64,000 bases of DNA from Bettongia penicillata ogilbyi (taxonomy: Eukaryota > Chordata > Mammalia > Diprotodontia > Potoroidae), in the NCBI GenBank assembly GCA_023548195.1, contig JAJHZJ010000531.1, positions 6,373,900 to 6,437,899 of the forward strand, given 5' to 3'. The notes beneath the pieces are model-generated. The model was not told the origin of the DNA. It saw only the letters and a list, made by a program, of their open reading frames with translations, and made no database searches. The position numbers and the translations under genes were made by a program. Shown one piece after another: positions 30,290-42,295 of this stretch; the stretch's first letter is position 1; every line of letters begins with the position of its first letter.

Positions 30290-30680
30290 CGAAAAATATG
30301 GTAGAGAGCCTTTGAATAAGGACTTAGAGAGTGGGAATTAGAAGCAATATTACTGTGGGGATATCGACAACCTAGACAGAAAGAAAAACCAGATGAAGTG
30401 CTCAGAAAACAAACTAACCAAGCATGGGAGCATGATAATAAAGTGTTTGTGACTTGCTTTAATACAAGCCAAAGAAGCAGTGCAGGAACATGCTCTTCTG
30501 GACTTTATTTTGATCAAAGAGGAACTAGCTGTTGACGTAGAAATGAGAGGAACTTTTGGGACAAGAGTCAATTCCACAGTAAGTTTTGTAATAGAGGAAA
30601 GGAAAGCTTTCAAAGGGTTACTAAAGGATGGTGAGAATTCGATGGCCAAATATTTTGCAAAAAGAATTGACTGATGATGG
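30290..30680 (+). pseudogene. L3/CR1 LINE endonuclease C-terminal remnant
   Basis: The plus frame at 30480-30674 reads EHALLDFILIKEELAVDV then GTFGTRVNSTVSFVIEER. This follows the CR1/L3 pattern LLDLxLTNxExLVGDVxVxGSLGxSDHxMVEF, with the SDH catalytic motif lost. It is too short and decayed to be functional. Confidence 0.6.
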
Positions 30681-30688
30681 ATGGGAAA

Positions 30689-30730
30689 TTCTAGAAGAAT
30701 TTCTAGAAAATTCTAGAAAAATCTAGAAGA
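30689..30730. promoter_or_regulatory. Perfect heat-shock-element-like array
   Basis: TTCTAGAAAATTCTAGAA at 30701-30718 gives four alternating 5-bp units (TTC-nn-GAA-nn-TTC-nn-GAA), the HSF consensus. A further TTCTAGAA lies at 30689-30696 and CTAGAA at 30723-30728. It looks like slippage of a TTCTAGAA octamer. Function is unproven. Confidence 0.4.
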
Positions 30731-30994
30731 AATCATTTAATTGAGGAGATAAAAGGGAAGGATAAAGAGATGAATGTAGATGCATGGGAAACTCATTGAC
30801 AGATTTTTTTTTAAAGATATGCAGAACATAGAAGCATAGATAAATAACCTTGGAATGAACAGAAAATAATTTCACGGTCCTATAAGAATTACAACAATAA
30901 GGATAAATACCAGACTGAGCTGAAGCTGGCATTATTTGCCAAGAACAACAATAAAAAAAGGGTTGTTGGATTTTTTTTGGTGGATAAGGGAAAT

Positions 30995-31135
30995 ACTAGT
31001 ATATAGATATATAGATATAGATAGATATAGATATGGATATGCACACATACACATATATATATGCACACACACATATATACACACATGTGTGTGTATGTAT
31101 ACATATATACACAAATATATACATGCATATATATC
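30995..31135. repeat. Compound GATA/AC/AT microsatellite
   Basis: ATAGAT units at 31003-31030, then TACACATA/ACACAC and ATATAT runs. Spurious Tyr/Ile/His-rich frames arise from it. Confidence 0.9.
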
Positions 31136-31544
31136 ACCTACTAGGTGCCAGGTACTATAATAAATGCAAATTGCAAATAGTATCTCATTTGATAGAAATG
31201 TTATATTTTAGCTAAGATATCTTTCATGGCTATATTAGGGTCCCTCCTTGTGATGAAATGAGAAGTATAATAAAACCATCGGGGGTTGGCAAGCTACAGG
31301 TATAGGGAAAAATCCGAAAAATGCCTGTTTCTTTATGGCCAATGAGTCAAGAATTTTTTTTTACATTTTAAAATGCAACAAAATTTTAATTAAAAACATA
31401 AAAACTATTAATAGCTCTCCAATGTACAAAAATAGGAGGCTGCAGGATTTGACCCACAAGTTATTTGTCACCCACTGAGTTAATGAGATGATAGTACAGT
31501 TAAATATATTTAGAAACAACTGAAATGTTGGATGAAAAGAATAA

Positions 31545-31805
31545 TTATTCAGAGATCTATGGCAACTTGGAAGGAGTTCTTAGGTGGAGCAGCCCAAGGA
31601 TTTGCACTTGGCTCAATGCTGTTCAACATTTTTATCAGTGACTTGAGTGGCATACATATTGTATTTGTAGATGGCATGAATCTTGGAGAGAATTACTAAT
31701 ACACTGAGTGACAAGTCTCTAAAATATCTCTATAGGCCAAAATGATAGAATGAATCAAATAAAATTATATTTACTCCAATACTCAAAAGGATAAGTAACC
31801 TCATT
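31545..31805 (+). pseudogene. L3/CR1 reverse transcriptase remnant
   Basis: The plus strand reads approximately GAAQGFALGSMLFNIFISDLSG, then FVDGMNLG. This matches the CR1/L3 RT motifs G-PQGSVLGPLLFNIFINDL and FADDTKLGG with both catalytic Asp residues changed. It could belong to the same element as 30290-30680. Confidence 0.65.
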
Positions 31806-31819
31806 AATGAGGGAGATTT

Positions 31820-32209
31820 TTTAGTGATACCAAGTACATTTCATCCATTCCAGTCCATCCTTTCTGCACAAATCTTCCCATATATTTGCTCCAGCAGAAT
31901 CAATCCAATGTGCTGCAGCACTTCCTTGCTTGTTCCTGACATTGTGAAACAATCGTTTGTGGCTGTCCAACTATCATGCCTTTTCCTTGCCATATGACCA
32001 ATCCATTTTCTCTTACCATACAATTTCATGAAGATAATTTTCTACACCTTTCTTTGACAGAGTTCTTCATTGGCTATATATTATAGCATGCTCATGTTTA
32101 CATTTTTCCATTGCTTTCTGTGTGATACTCATTTTTAAGTCTTCGGAAGTAATTATCTTCCATGTCTCACTATCATGTAGTAATAATGGTTGAGTGTTAG
32201 CATTAAGAT
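31820..32209 (-). pseudogene. RTE LINE ORF2 C-terminal remnant
   Basis: The minus frames contain LLLHDSETWKIIT and MSITQKAMEKCK (32345-32067), then KRKWIGHMARKRHDSWT (32029-31841). These correspond to the YGxETWTLT, AQRAMER and RKWxGHxxRRxDxRW motifs at the RTE C-terminus. Frameshifted. The upstream portion is at 32450-32815 across a SINE insertion. Confidence 0.75.
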
Positions 32210-32441
32210 AAGGATAGATGAGGATAGGTGATGCAATGGATAGACAGCCTAGGCTGGAGTCAAGAAGACCTGAGTTCAAATTCAACCTCAAACACTGTGT
32301 GACCCTGGGCAAGTTATTTAACCCACTTTGCTTCAGTTTCCTCATCTGTAAAATGACCTAAAGAAAGAAATGGCAAGCCACTCCAGTATCTTTACCAAAA
32401 AACCCCAAATGGGGCCATGAAATGTTGGGCACAACTAGAAA
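32210..32441 (+). mobile_element. tRNA-head / RTE-tail SINE inserted in RTE
   Basis: The head aatggatagacagcctaggc, body gacctgagttcaaattc and tgtgaccctgggcaag, and RTE tail aatggggccatgaaatg are followed by an A-rich end. A short TSD, CATTAAGA, is at 32201-32208 and 32442-32449. It splits the RTE remnant. Confidence 0.78.
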
Positions 32442-32449
32442 CATTAAGA

Positions 32450-32815
32450 CAATGAGACTTTGCTTTCATGAGAAGATGTGGGGCAGAAAAAGAGCTTTGC
32501 AATTGTTTGAAAGAAATCCAGCCTGTTCTCTTCCTCTTATTTAACTCTGGATATAACTTCTCCAGCTGTATGGTCTGTACCAGATGTGTGAGCTGATGGA
32601 CAAGCTCTGTAAAGTGTCCATGCAAATGTATATTGAAATCTGGACAATAGATATTCTTCATCCATGTGGTCTTTCCTCAGTGTTTATTTAGGCCAGATTC
32701 CTTTGCATGCTTACAGAGCTCTTCCAGGAAGCCCTACGGTATTGCTGGATTTAATACAATCAATGCAATGTCATCTGGATTCTATGAAGGATGTTCTCCA
32801 GCCTAGTAGCATATT
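32450..32815 (-). pseudogene. RTE LINE reverse transcriptase palm/thumb remnant
   Basis: The minus strand reads near 32815-32750 RRLENIL..., PDDIALIV (the DD box with Ala replaced), and at 32661-32480 TIQLEKLYPELNKRKRTGWISFKQL, matching the RTE motif YLGxxIQLD..L.PEINRRIKAGWxAFxKL. Confidence 0.75.
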
Positions 32816-32859
32816 CTTTTGATAAGCATATTTTGCCCTGTTTTATGCTTTTGTAGTTT

Positions 32860-33112
32860 TATTGTTGTCATTCAGCTGTTTTTCAGTCAGGTGACCCCAT
32901 TTGGGATTTTCTTGACAGAGATACTGGTGTGGTTTACCATTTCCTTCTCCAGCTCATTTTACAGATGAAGAAAGTAGGGCCAACAGGTTTAAGTGACTTG
33001 CTCAGGGTTACACAGCTACTAAGTGTCTGAGACTGGATTTGAACTCAGGAAGATGAGTCTTCCTGACTTTAGGCCCAGCACTCTATACACTGTGCTACCT
33101 CATGGCCTGAAG
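32860..33112 (-). mobile_element. tRNA-head / RTE-tail SINE
   Basis: Read on the plus strand: tgttgtcattcagctg, gaccccatttgggattttc, catttccttctccagctc, ttgctcagggttacacagc, gagtcttcctgac, and the head actctatacactgtgctacc. Confidence 0.78.
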
Positions 33113-33114
33113 TT

Positions 33115-34990
33115 TATTATTACAGGATCATTGAAAATGGTTATTCAGCGTACTAATGTTTGGAAGGTAGTACGAGGACAGGTCTCATGAAAAAGATAGT
33201 TACTTGGCCTACATACTAAAGGAAGAGAAGAAGTGCATGAGATAGACATGAAAAGGGTGTACATTCCAGGTAGGGATGGCTGAATCAAAGGTACAGTGAT
33301 GGGAGATGCAGGGTTGTGTGTGAAGAACAAAAAAAGTCCAGTTTTTTTGGATCACAGAGTATAGCCTCCCCAATGGGATTGGAAGGATAGTTTGGGTTCA
33401 GGCTTTAAAAACTAAGCAGAGGAGTTTATATATGATCCAATGGGCAATAGGGAACCATTAGAATTGATTCAGTAGGGAGACTATATGGTCAGATTTACAC
33501 TAAAAGAAAGCAACTTTGGAAGCAGTATAGGGGATTGGATTGGTGAGAAATTGCTGCAATAATCTAAACAAGAGATGATGAAGACCTGACCTGAAGGAAT
33601 AGCTGTGTGAGTGGTGAGAAGGGATCAGACATAAGATATATTGTGGTAATAGAAATTAGATACACAGAGTGAGAGTGAATAAGGAGTCAAGGAAAACAGT
33701 AAGGGTGTACACTTGAGAGTTTTGAAGGCTGGTGGTGCCATTAACAAAAACAGTAAATGTTGAGAAGTGGAAAAGATTTGGAGGGAGAAGTAATGAGTCT
33801 ATTTTTGGACATATAGAGTTGAGATGTCTATAGGACATCCACTTTGTAATGTCTGTCAGAAGATTGGTGTTATTGGGGCTCAAAATATAGATAGATCTGG
33901 GAGTTTAGAGAGATGATAATTAAACCCATGATAACTGGTTAGGATACATAGAGAGACAGACGGGGAGAGAGGGAAAGAGGGAGAGAGAGAGGAAGAAGAA
34001 GGAGGATGAGGAGGAAGAGAAAGGAAGACATTGAGTTTTCAATACAAGAGAGAGGTTGGGAGGGAGGGCATGATATCTAGCACAAATGTAAAAGGATTTG
34101 CCTTGACAAAAAGAAGCATCATCTCCTTGTCAATTGCTGGGTAGAAGAAGAAAAGAGTGAGAGATAATGATAAGGGATTTTGAGATGAAGAGTAAAGAAG
34201 AGGAAGTTCATGTCCGATGGCTTCAATTTCCTCCACAGCATAAAAGACAAGGTCTTCAACTAAGTGACAGAGGAAAAGAGAAGTGTAGAAGACCTAAGGA
34301 AGAGAAGTTTTGGATAGTTTCTGTGTAGAGTGAGTTAGGAAATCAATTTAGGCAGACATAAAAAGACTTCCCTTCTTCAGCGAGGGCCCACTTGAAGTTG
34401 GATTATATGAATTTATAATATACTCAGTTAATATGGTAATGTGATTCCATTTGGCAGCAAGGTAAGCAGGAGTCAAGGAAGCAAATGGTGAGAGTTATCT
34501 GGGGCTGAGATGTTGTGAGAGGGGGAGGGGTTGGAGAGCTGAGAACAGTGTAGAGTGGAAACGGCTAACAATAGGGTCAATATTGGAGAGAGAGGAAAGG
34601 GATGTCAAAGCAGGGCTAATGGCCTGTGAATGTCCCATGGGAGGAGGAGGTTAATATGAGGGTGAAGGTTTGAAGCATAGAGGGAGATGTAATGATAGAT
34701 TTTTGTCAATAGAAGAATGTAACCATTTCTAATTAAAGAAGTAGAGCATTTGTAGGTGATGATGAAATCAAGTCTGTAACTGTCTCTTTGTGTGTCTGAG
34801 ATGGAGTGAAGAAGTAGGGCATAAGATTTAAGGAGGTTAAAGAATTAGGAAGTCAGGAAACTAAAGAAAACATCAGTATGGATATTGAACTCTCCTAGTA
34901 TAGGACAGGACTTGGGGAGAAAAGGAAAATGGTGAAGCAGGCGGTGAGCTCCTTGTGGAAAGAGGGAGAATGATTTAAGCAATGATAGCC
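33115..34990 (+). repeat. Ancient purine-rich long repeat
   Basis: Phrases such as gagaaattgctgcaataatc, tttggacatatagagttgag and gatgtctataggacatcc belong to a long mammal-wide interspersed repeat. A purine tract lies at 33950-34025. The later part (34140-34370) parallels 53890-54080. No functional frame is visible. I cannot assign it to a class without a library search. Confidence 0.5.
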
Positions 34991-35479
34991 ACTGTGATCC
35001 ATAGCCACTATAATTAGGTTGGGTGGAAAATTTGGATATCATTCCTTTAAAACCCCCACAGTTGTGTCTTTTCTGGCACAAAATGTTCTTCTTACACATT
35101 TGGTCAGACGTTGCTGCTTCTTCCATTTTTTTTTTTTGCTGGACCATTTCTGTTTCTTTTCTATAAGAATATTTGAGACAATGACTTTGGAATCCAACAA
35201 GGGTGATTTCATTGTATTTGGCAGAGAAAACAATTTATTAAAATGATTTTTGCAAACCTTTCCCATTTTCCTTCTATTTATAAGATCTCTTCCATTTTCA
35301 TTCTTCAAAGTCTTTGAGATAAGTAATCTTACCCTCCACTGCTTCTCTCCGCATTATGAAACAATATTATTCCTAATTGTCCATCATGCTTCTTTGTAAG
35401 ATTTTACAGATGAGTTTATTCTAACATGGTGTTGTCTTTGGCAACTGTCTTTCTCTTCTTGGCCAAGTAAGCAGGGTGC
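34991..35479. other. Unassigned stretch
   Basis: No repeat or gene I can support; small frames of 75-100 codons on both strands lack motifs. Confidence 0.4.
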
Positions 35480-36485
35480 TTGTGGGTTAAGATGAAATTT
35501 AGTAGAATTAGAGGTCTATACTTGGATATAAGAAATTAATTTCAACATTACAGGATGTAAGAAGCATGTAATGAAGGAGGACAACCAATTCTATAAATAA
35601 AAAAAATCTCTGTGTTTGAGTGGACTACAAGCTCAATATGAGTCAACATTATGACATAGTCAAAAAAATCAAATAAGATTCTAGTTTGCATTGAGAGAAG
35701 CATACCGTCCAGAATTAGGAGGTATAATTCAGCTATGTTTTGTCTCGGTCAGGTCACTCCTGCAGTATTGGGTTCAGTTCTGGTCAGCAATTTTAAGAAA
35801 GATAAAGACAAGATGAATCATATCCAGAAGGTGTTGAGAAAAGGCTAAAGAATTTACAATATGAGAACTGGCTAAAGGAAGGGGGAGTGTTTACCCTGGA
35901 GAGAAGATTTAACAGGGATATGAAACTGATACTCAAATATTTGAAAGACTGTCATGTGGAAGATTGACCACTAGTTGGCACAGAGAATAGAGTGACAGCC
36001 CTGGAGTAAGGAAGACCTGAATTCAAATCCAGCCTCAAGACACTTACTAGCTGTGTTACTATGGGCAAGTCACTTCACCCTGTTTGCCTCAGTTTCCTCA
36101 TCTATAAAATGGACTGAAGAAGGAAATGACAAACCCCTCCAGTATCTTTGCCAAGAAAACCCCAAATGGGGTCCTGAAGAATCAGACATGACTAAACAAC
36201 ATGTAGAAGACAAAATTGGATTTGTTGTGTTTGGTCCCAGAAGGCAAAACCAGGAACAATGGGTAGAAGTTGCAGAGGGGCAGATTTAGGTTTGATTAAA
36301 GCGATCCAAGAGTTGAATGAGCTGCCTCTGATGAGAAAGAGTTCCTTCTCTTTGAATGTCTTCAAGAAGATGCTGGATGGTCATTTGAATTTTGTGTTAC
36401 AGAAGAGACTCTCAGATATAGATTGAATTTAGGTAGCCTCAAGGTCCTTTCCCCCTCAAATCCTGTCATTTTGATTCAATTTAGG
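35480..36485 (+). mobile_element. L3/CR1 LINE 3' region (split by a SINE)
   Basis: caagctcaatatgagtc, attgagagaagcatac, tgcagtattgggttcag, then gagagaagatttaacagg, atttgaaagactgtcatg, and after the SINE ccagaaggcaaaaccagg, aatgggtagaagttgcag are the characteristic L3 3' segments in order. Confidence 0.75.
35964..36199 (+). mobile_element. tRNA-head / RTE-tail SINE inserted in L3
   Basis: ctagttggcacagagaatag, gacctgaattcaaatcc, tgtgttactatgggcaagtc, tcagtttcctcatc, and tail aatggggtcctgaagaatc. The TSD is CATGTGGAAGA (35953-35963) and CATGTAGAAGA (36200-36210), one mismatch. Confidence 0.8.
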
Positions 36486-36581
36486 AGGTACAGTTCTTCA
36501 GGATATTGGCACCTACTACCAAAAAATGAATCATTACTATGAGACAATTTTAAAGACATGAGGTGATGTTGTTTAAAATAT

Positions 36582-36597
36582 GTGTGTGTGTGTGTAT
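36582..36597. repeat. Short TG microsatellite
   Basis: About eight TG units in otherwise AT-rich sequence. Confidence 0.8.
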
Positions 36598-36599
36598 AA

Positions 36600-38599
36600 A
36601 ATAATAAATGATACAAACTCAATCCAATTTAATGAATATTTATATGCTTAATTATACTCATTTTCTTTTTTTCATGTATACCTTTTCAATAATGATTAAT
36701 AAAAAAATTACACTCAATTTTTTTTCTATATCTACATTTCTAACAATAACTGCTATTGTGATGAAGAGGTTGAATGCTATGGCTTTCCCCTCTCCAATAA
36801 GTGGTCACTCTTCTCCATAACCTGCTCACACTGTGACTAATTGCATTCTAAAAGGGTCAGGCTCTTCTTTTCATAATTGTTAAACCTTCCACCCTAGAAC
36901 CCCAGGGGAAAATTACTTAAAAGTTTAGGTATGGTTCATGTTCAGAGTCTCCACAAAAAATAGACAACACAAAGTACTCAATGTACAATATGAATCAAAT
37001 ATGGGACAGCTATTAATTTCTTGAGCACAAAAGAAATGCTAAACAAAGAAACTCACAAGCATGCATTGACAAGATTTAAGCAACCAATAGTTTAATGAGA
37101 CTTAAACATCAAAGCATGAAGTAGTTTGTGGGACTGCTAAAGAGCCATTTCAGATTTCACTTTACTCCACACTGTCTGCTCTAAGATCTATATCTTCTGG
37201 CAAACTAGGCTAGGGCCTGACATTATCCGTGTATTAGTGGTTATGTTCTCCAAAGCAGAAGTTTCTGCTGTCAATCAGCCCTACTCAAGGGACCTGGGAT
37301 CTCTTCACCTTTTGGCCTTGTAAAGCGCCCTCTAAAGCTTAGCATTTCTGTCCTAGGATCTCTTTTTCAATTGAGAACAGGCAGATAAACACAAAGAAGA
37401 AAGGTACCACAGGCTTCACCTCAGGCTTACATTGCTGAGCTCCAGCTCTAGCCCATGGGGAACACATGCACTATACTGCCAGGATATGGAAAAAAGGATA
37501 CTGCCTACCCTCCACTTCTCACAGGGATACCCAGGATGGTCCTGACATGCAGGAAGAGAAGAGAAGAAACTACTGAGGGTGGAATACTTCCTTTCACAAG
37601 TGCACTGATTCACTGGCTATTCCTGCTTAGTGACCAATAGGGGGATTTCTTTGTCATCCCCCAAACACCTGATTCAAACATGACCAGCTGGAAGCAGCCA
37701 GGACTTTGTTTCCCCCAGAGAACCCAAGCACTGGTTAGCAAGAAGCAGGCAAGATACATATCCTGTTACTTTGGGAAATAACATAGTGTAATTGTGCCAG
37801 AGCCCCCAAACTAGGAGACCTGGGTCACATTCCTTTAGTGTGCAATTCTTCTACCGTGAAATTTGTTGTGTCCCATGTTCCATTTCCCTCCTGTGGGCCT
37901 CTTCAGATGCATTGACATAAATACATATATACATTCATACTCTATTCATATGTTCACAAAGTGAACCCCCTCGGGGCACTGGAATGATGAGGGTACAGTG
38001 GTAGTAGCCTTGGGTGCAACCAGGAGGCATTGAATAAAAATAAGGGGCAGTGGAAGTATAATGAAAGAAGAAAATTTTGAAAAATCATTCATACATGCTT
38101 CATCTGTTGAATAACAGAGTTAGTCATGGTGACTACATTGTTTTCCAAATAAACACACAAAAAGTACAAGTTATAACCAATCAGTGGTCAAGTCAGCTGA
38201 CAGGTCTTAACAAGCAAGTGTTGGCAGGCTAGCATATTGCACATTGTCAGGAAGTCCAGCATGAATCAACAGGAATATGTGCATGTAATGACTTGTTTAC
38301 AATATGATACAATACAGTTACATGATACAATATTGTGTCATCAATATTTTGATGCAGGAAAAACCCACCGATTTACAATACATTATTAAATTTAGGGTAT
38401 GTCACTTTAAAAATATATATTTTATATTTTTGAAATGATACAGATTTCAAAAAAACTACTAAAGTAGATTCTAGGAAGGTGCTGCATATTTTTTTTAAAA
38501 GGGGGGAAGGTGGACCAAATAAGTTTGGGATCCTCTGCTCTACGCATATAAGCCAGGTAATATGTAACCTGTGTTCAAAAGCAATTGATCAGCTGTCAG
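36600..38599. other. Two kilobases without assignable feature
   Basis: No long frame and no repeat I can name. The part at 36900-37700 has an even base composition and could be a solo LTR or other old element, but I found no termini or primer-binding site to support that. 38400-38500 is AT-rich with an A/G-rich patch. Confidence 0.35.
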
Positions 38600-38865
38600 A
38601 TTATGCTTCTTTCTTTAGAGTGCTAGGCCTGGAGTCAGGAAGACCTGAGTTCAAATATAGCCTCAGACACTTACTATCTGTGTGACCCTGGCAAGTCCCC
38701 TAACCTCTGCCTCAGTTTCCTCAACTGTAAAATGGGGATGATAATGGCACTTCAGGGCTATTATGTGAATTAAATGAGATATTTGTAAAAAAAAAATTTA
38801 GCATAGTGACTGGCATATAGTAAGTGCTATATAAATGTTTATTCTCTCCTCTTCCTCTTCCCTCT
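38600..38865 (+). mobile_element. tRNA-derived SINE with L2/MIR-type tail
   Basis: agtgctaggcctggagtcagg, gacctgagttcaaatatagc, tgtgtgaccctggcaag, aactgtaaaatgggg, then tgactggcatatagtaagtg and ataaatgtttattc: a CORE-SINE arrangement ending in the L2-like tail, followed by a CT tract. Confidence 0.75.
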
Positions 38866-38924
38866 TTTCCCCTTTCCCACTAACCTTCATCTTTCTCCTT
38901 ATACAGTTCCTACTGGCATAAAAG

Positions 38925-39150
38925 CAGTGGGGTATACTGGACTCAGTGCTACAATATAGATTAATGAGAGCTGCATTCGAAATCTAGTTCACATTCTAAC
39001 TAGCTTGTGTGTTCTTGGGCAAATCACAAACTCTCTGAGCCTCAGTTTATCCACCTGTAAAATGGGAATAACAATAGCTGTACTTCAAGGGTTGCTTTGA
39101 GGATCAAAAGCCTTAAAGCATTTTATAAAGGCTAGCTATTATTACTATGT
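38925..39150 (+). repeat. MIR
   Basis: gcagtggggtatactggactc..., gttcttgggcaaatcac, tccacctgtaaaatggg, gggttgctttgaggatc are all in MIR order. Confidence 0.65.
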
Positions 39151-39479
39151 ATATATCTAGGCATATAGAATAACAAGTTCATTGAACAGTGAATAGGTTC
39201 TTCTACCCCAATATGGAAATCAAAACATATACAAAATAGGCTGTATCTGCATTAAACCATAAGATCTGGTTGGAAAATGAAAATTCATGCATTTCCCCAG
39301 ATATAGAATTTTGAACATCTAAATAAATGAAAACATCCAGAGAATTATTTGTCTTATTCATTTTTCATCCAGTTATTAGATGGGCTTCAGACAGAATTTT
39401 TTGGTAAAATTTTTTGGAATTTGTGGGTTTGGAAAATTCACCTATTACTAGATCATAATAATTAGATCTAAAGACAAGG

Positions 39480-39605
39480 TCTTCTAGTTTCGATCTTCAT
39501 AACTGATGACCTTAGAGGGGAGGTAACTTGCCCAGAGTCTCACTAGTCATTAAGGATCTGGCCTAAGATTTGAACCTGTGTTCCTTGGTTCCAGATTGGT
39601 CATGC
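39480..39605 (-). repeat. MIR fragment
   Basis: gaggtaacttgcccagagtc, tttgaacctgtgttccttgg is reversed MIR. Confidence 0.55.
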
Positions 39606-41029
39606 TTTTCTTTGCACCTCATCGTCTCTCACTGTGATCAAGTCATGACAATCCAATGACTTGAGGGATTCTCCTTGTAGAAGTTCTCTATTGAACTTTT
39701 TGTGGAAATTATTGAGGAATTCAGTAGTCATATAGATGGAATCCCAGAGTCTAGAGGAGATGCATAAGGAAAATTACTTTGGGTCATATAAATAAATGAG
39801 AGCTATTTGCCACTGAAAACATTAAATTGTTCCCTGGAGTTTTTTCCTAAGCTGATGAAGTCTTGCATGAAGGGATATTCTGGTTTGAAAGGTTAATTTG
39901 TGCAAATGAATGTTCTGGTAAGCACATAACCATCACATAAAAATTCACTTTCTTCAGTCACACAAGTTGTGCAAATTCCTATTATGAAAAGGTTCCATTG
40001 TTCAGGTGTGTGCCCACAAACTTAATATTCACTCATTGAAAATTCTGTCATGCATGTTATTTAAACAGAATGTTTGTTCTAAAAAATACAAGTTTCACCA
40101 AGACTGGATACTAAAATGTGCCATAGTCTCCTTAATATGCGTTTGCATTTAGGATATTTATGTAGTACTTTGTAGTTTGTTTTCATATAGTATTAGTTTT
40201 GTAGTTGTTCCAGAATTCAAAGTACTTGACAAAAATGCCTTATTAATCCTGACTATACCCAGTAAGAAAGAAGATTGAAGATAGCATCCAGCATGTTTCA
40301 TGGAGGGAAGAACTACATACAAAGAGTGATTATTGAAGGTCAGCACCTGATTAACTTAGGTTTCCTAGTTGCTCCTGCCCAATTATACCCTGCTGCCTTC
40401 TGCACTTGGATGGAGAGAGATTTCTGTATCTGAGCAAACAGTTTAACAGGTCTTATCAGCCATTGTTGAAAAGCCACAAGGCCAAAGGAAAGAAAGACAT
40501 TCATATGGAGTCCTTAAGGTCAAGGAAAGGAAGGAGAACAGCACTTTGATATTTATGAATTGTAAGTTATAAAGGAATTCTCCTTGACCCTCCCTTTTCC
40601 TCTCAGCAAATCCCCTGCCTGCACTAACCCAGGGAGAAAAGTTAGAATATTGGAAATTATGTCAACCAGAGTACATGATGAATGGAATCTCCTTCAAGGC
40701 AGGACTATTTGTTTTTGCCATCTTTGTATCTATAGGATACATAGTAGGTATTTAATAATGTGTGTTTAGCACAATGGCTAGCACATAGTAGATGCTTAAT
40801 AAATATTTATTGAATTGAATTAATAAATATCTGGGGAATATATGGTTCCTGACTAAGCAATAAAGAAAATCTAAAAAGTATAATTCCTTAGAAGGTTTTG
40901 AGGAGACCAAGTACTTGACAGAAATAAGGACAGAGACTAGATCTGTGATTTCTTCAATATAAGATTCTCAGATAAGAAAACTTCCCTTGGCAATGCAGGT
41001 CAGAATCATCACTAAAAGTCACAGTCTGA
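39606..41029. other. Mostly unassigned; L2/MIR-type tail at 40755-40830
   Basis: Only 40755-40830 (tagcacatagtagatgcttaataaatatttattgaatt) is recognisable, as a plus-strand L2/MIR 3' tail. Nothing else seen. Confidence 0.45.
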
Positions 41030-41165
41030 GAGTTGCGTAGACTAGAGCATTGAGAGAGTAAGTGACTTGTCTGGGATGACCTAGTCAATATATGTCCAAG
41101 GAGGGACTTAAAGCCAGATCTTCCCAGTTCAAGGCCAGTTCTCTACTATACCACATCATCTCTCT
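41030..41165 (-). repeat. MIR fragment
   Basis: gagtaagtgacttgtctggg, agggacttaaagccag, cttcccagttcaaggccag is a reversed MIR-like body. Confidence 0.5.
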
Positions 41166-41584
41166 AGAAAAAATAAACTTAGACAAATCAAATCAACATA
41201 AAATAATATTTCTCTCTCCTTCCCTTTCTCTCTTATCCCTTTTTGTCCCCCTCTCCCTGTTTCATTTTTTTGACTGATTGGGATTCTTAGAAAGTCAAAG
41301 GAAGCAATAATCTATGACATCATACAGCCACCCAAAATAATATGGGTCTTTTTGATGAGAAGTTTCTAGCCCAGAGAGAGGCTAAAAGGCACAGTCCAAA
41401 CAAACAATAGCTTTAATAACACTTTTAAGAATGGTCAGGAGAGAAAATGGAGGGAGGTCTGTTTATCACACATCATTCCTTAGAAGCACACAGAGATAGT
41501 AGTCATTATCAATAGCAAAAGTTTTTCTTCAAGGATGCCCTGAGCAAGGTGACTCAGGCCATTTCATTCTCATAAGTAGGAATT

Positions 41585-41765
41585 CTTAGCCTTTTTGTAT
41601 CATGGACCCAGTCTGGTGAACCCAACTGACAGCTTCTTAGAATGATGTTTTTAAATGAATAAAATAAAATACATAAAATTACAAAGGAAATCAAGTCTAC
41701 TGAAATATATTTATCAAAATATTTTTAAAAACAAGTTCCCAGACCTCAGATTTAGAACCCCTCCT
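41585..41765 (+). mobile_element. MITE-like element with TTCTTA / TAGAACC termini
   Basis: Begins gaattcttagcctttttg and ends cctcagatttagaacccc, which are imperfect inverted repeats. The inside (catggacccagtctggtg, atgatgttttta, aaattacaaagg) matches the other copies. About 180 bp, no coding capacity. Confidence 0.6.
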
Positions 41766-42069
41766 CCCACTATAAAGCATTCTAGTATTAATTTGTTCAA
41801 CTAAGTCTTAATGTCCTTAAATACAAAAGAATGATTCTCAGTGGTGACTTTTTGAATGTTGGAGCCCTCCAATATGACTACCTAGGGAAGTTAAGTTAAA
41901 TGAAGGTGACTGGAAAAATTAGCCTCACTCTCTTTCAACAATAGATCTCATCATAGCCTCAAAAGGTTTGCCATGTGCAAATAGTATAGTGTGGGCAGCT
42001 CTGGTTAACTGGATTTACTTACATGGTTTTAGGAAGCACATGATTTTTGTCTTGTCACTGGAATCTGAT

Positions 42070-42180
42070 GATTGAGGAAGAGACAGTGAGGTTGCCTCAC
42101 TTAAATCCAATTCAAGGGCAATCCAAGATGTTACCCATGATGTCTCTGGTCCTCTTCAAAAACCAAGGATGAGCAATGAA
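42070..42180 (-). repeat. Unclassified interspersed repeat, inverted copy of 25280-25400
   Basis: gcctcacttaaatccaattc, catgatgtctctggtcctc are the reverse complement of the segment at 25310-25380. Confidence 0.55.
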
Positions 42181-42295
42181 AAGGAAAATAGTCTTTGATG
42201 GTCAGGTTGGCTATAGCTGCCAGCAGATGTGGTATTGCTGTGACTTTGCTACCAGGGCTTCATCTTTGCTTTTTTATAGGACAATTAACTTAAAT

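Noticed and set aside
30480..30674. Small host gene of 64 codons
   Set aside because: Pattern matches the CR1/L3 endonuclease C-terminus, so it is a LINE remnant.
30889..31215. Tyr/Ile/His-rich frames on both strands
   Set aside because: Generated by the compound AC/AT/GATA microsatellite.
35019..35308. Overlapping frames of 75-100 codons on both strands
   Set aside because: No start context, motif or repeat similarity; lengths are expected by chance in AT-rich DNA with few stops.
36900..37700. Possible solo LTR of an endogenous retrovirus
   Set aside because: No TG...CA termini, polyadenylation signal in place, primer-binding site or flanking duplication could be found.
38600..38690. tRNA gene
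   Set aside because: The tRNA-like A/B-box head belongs to a SINE; the sequence does not fold as a complete tRNA and is followed by the CORE body.
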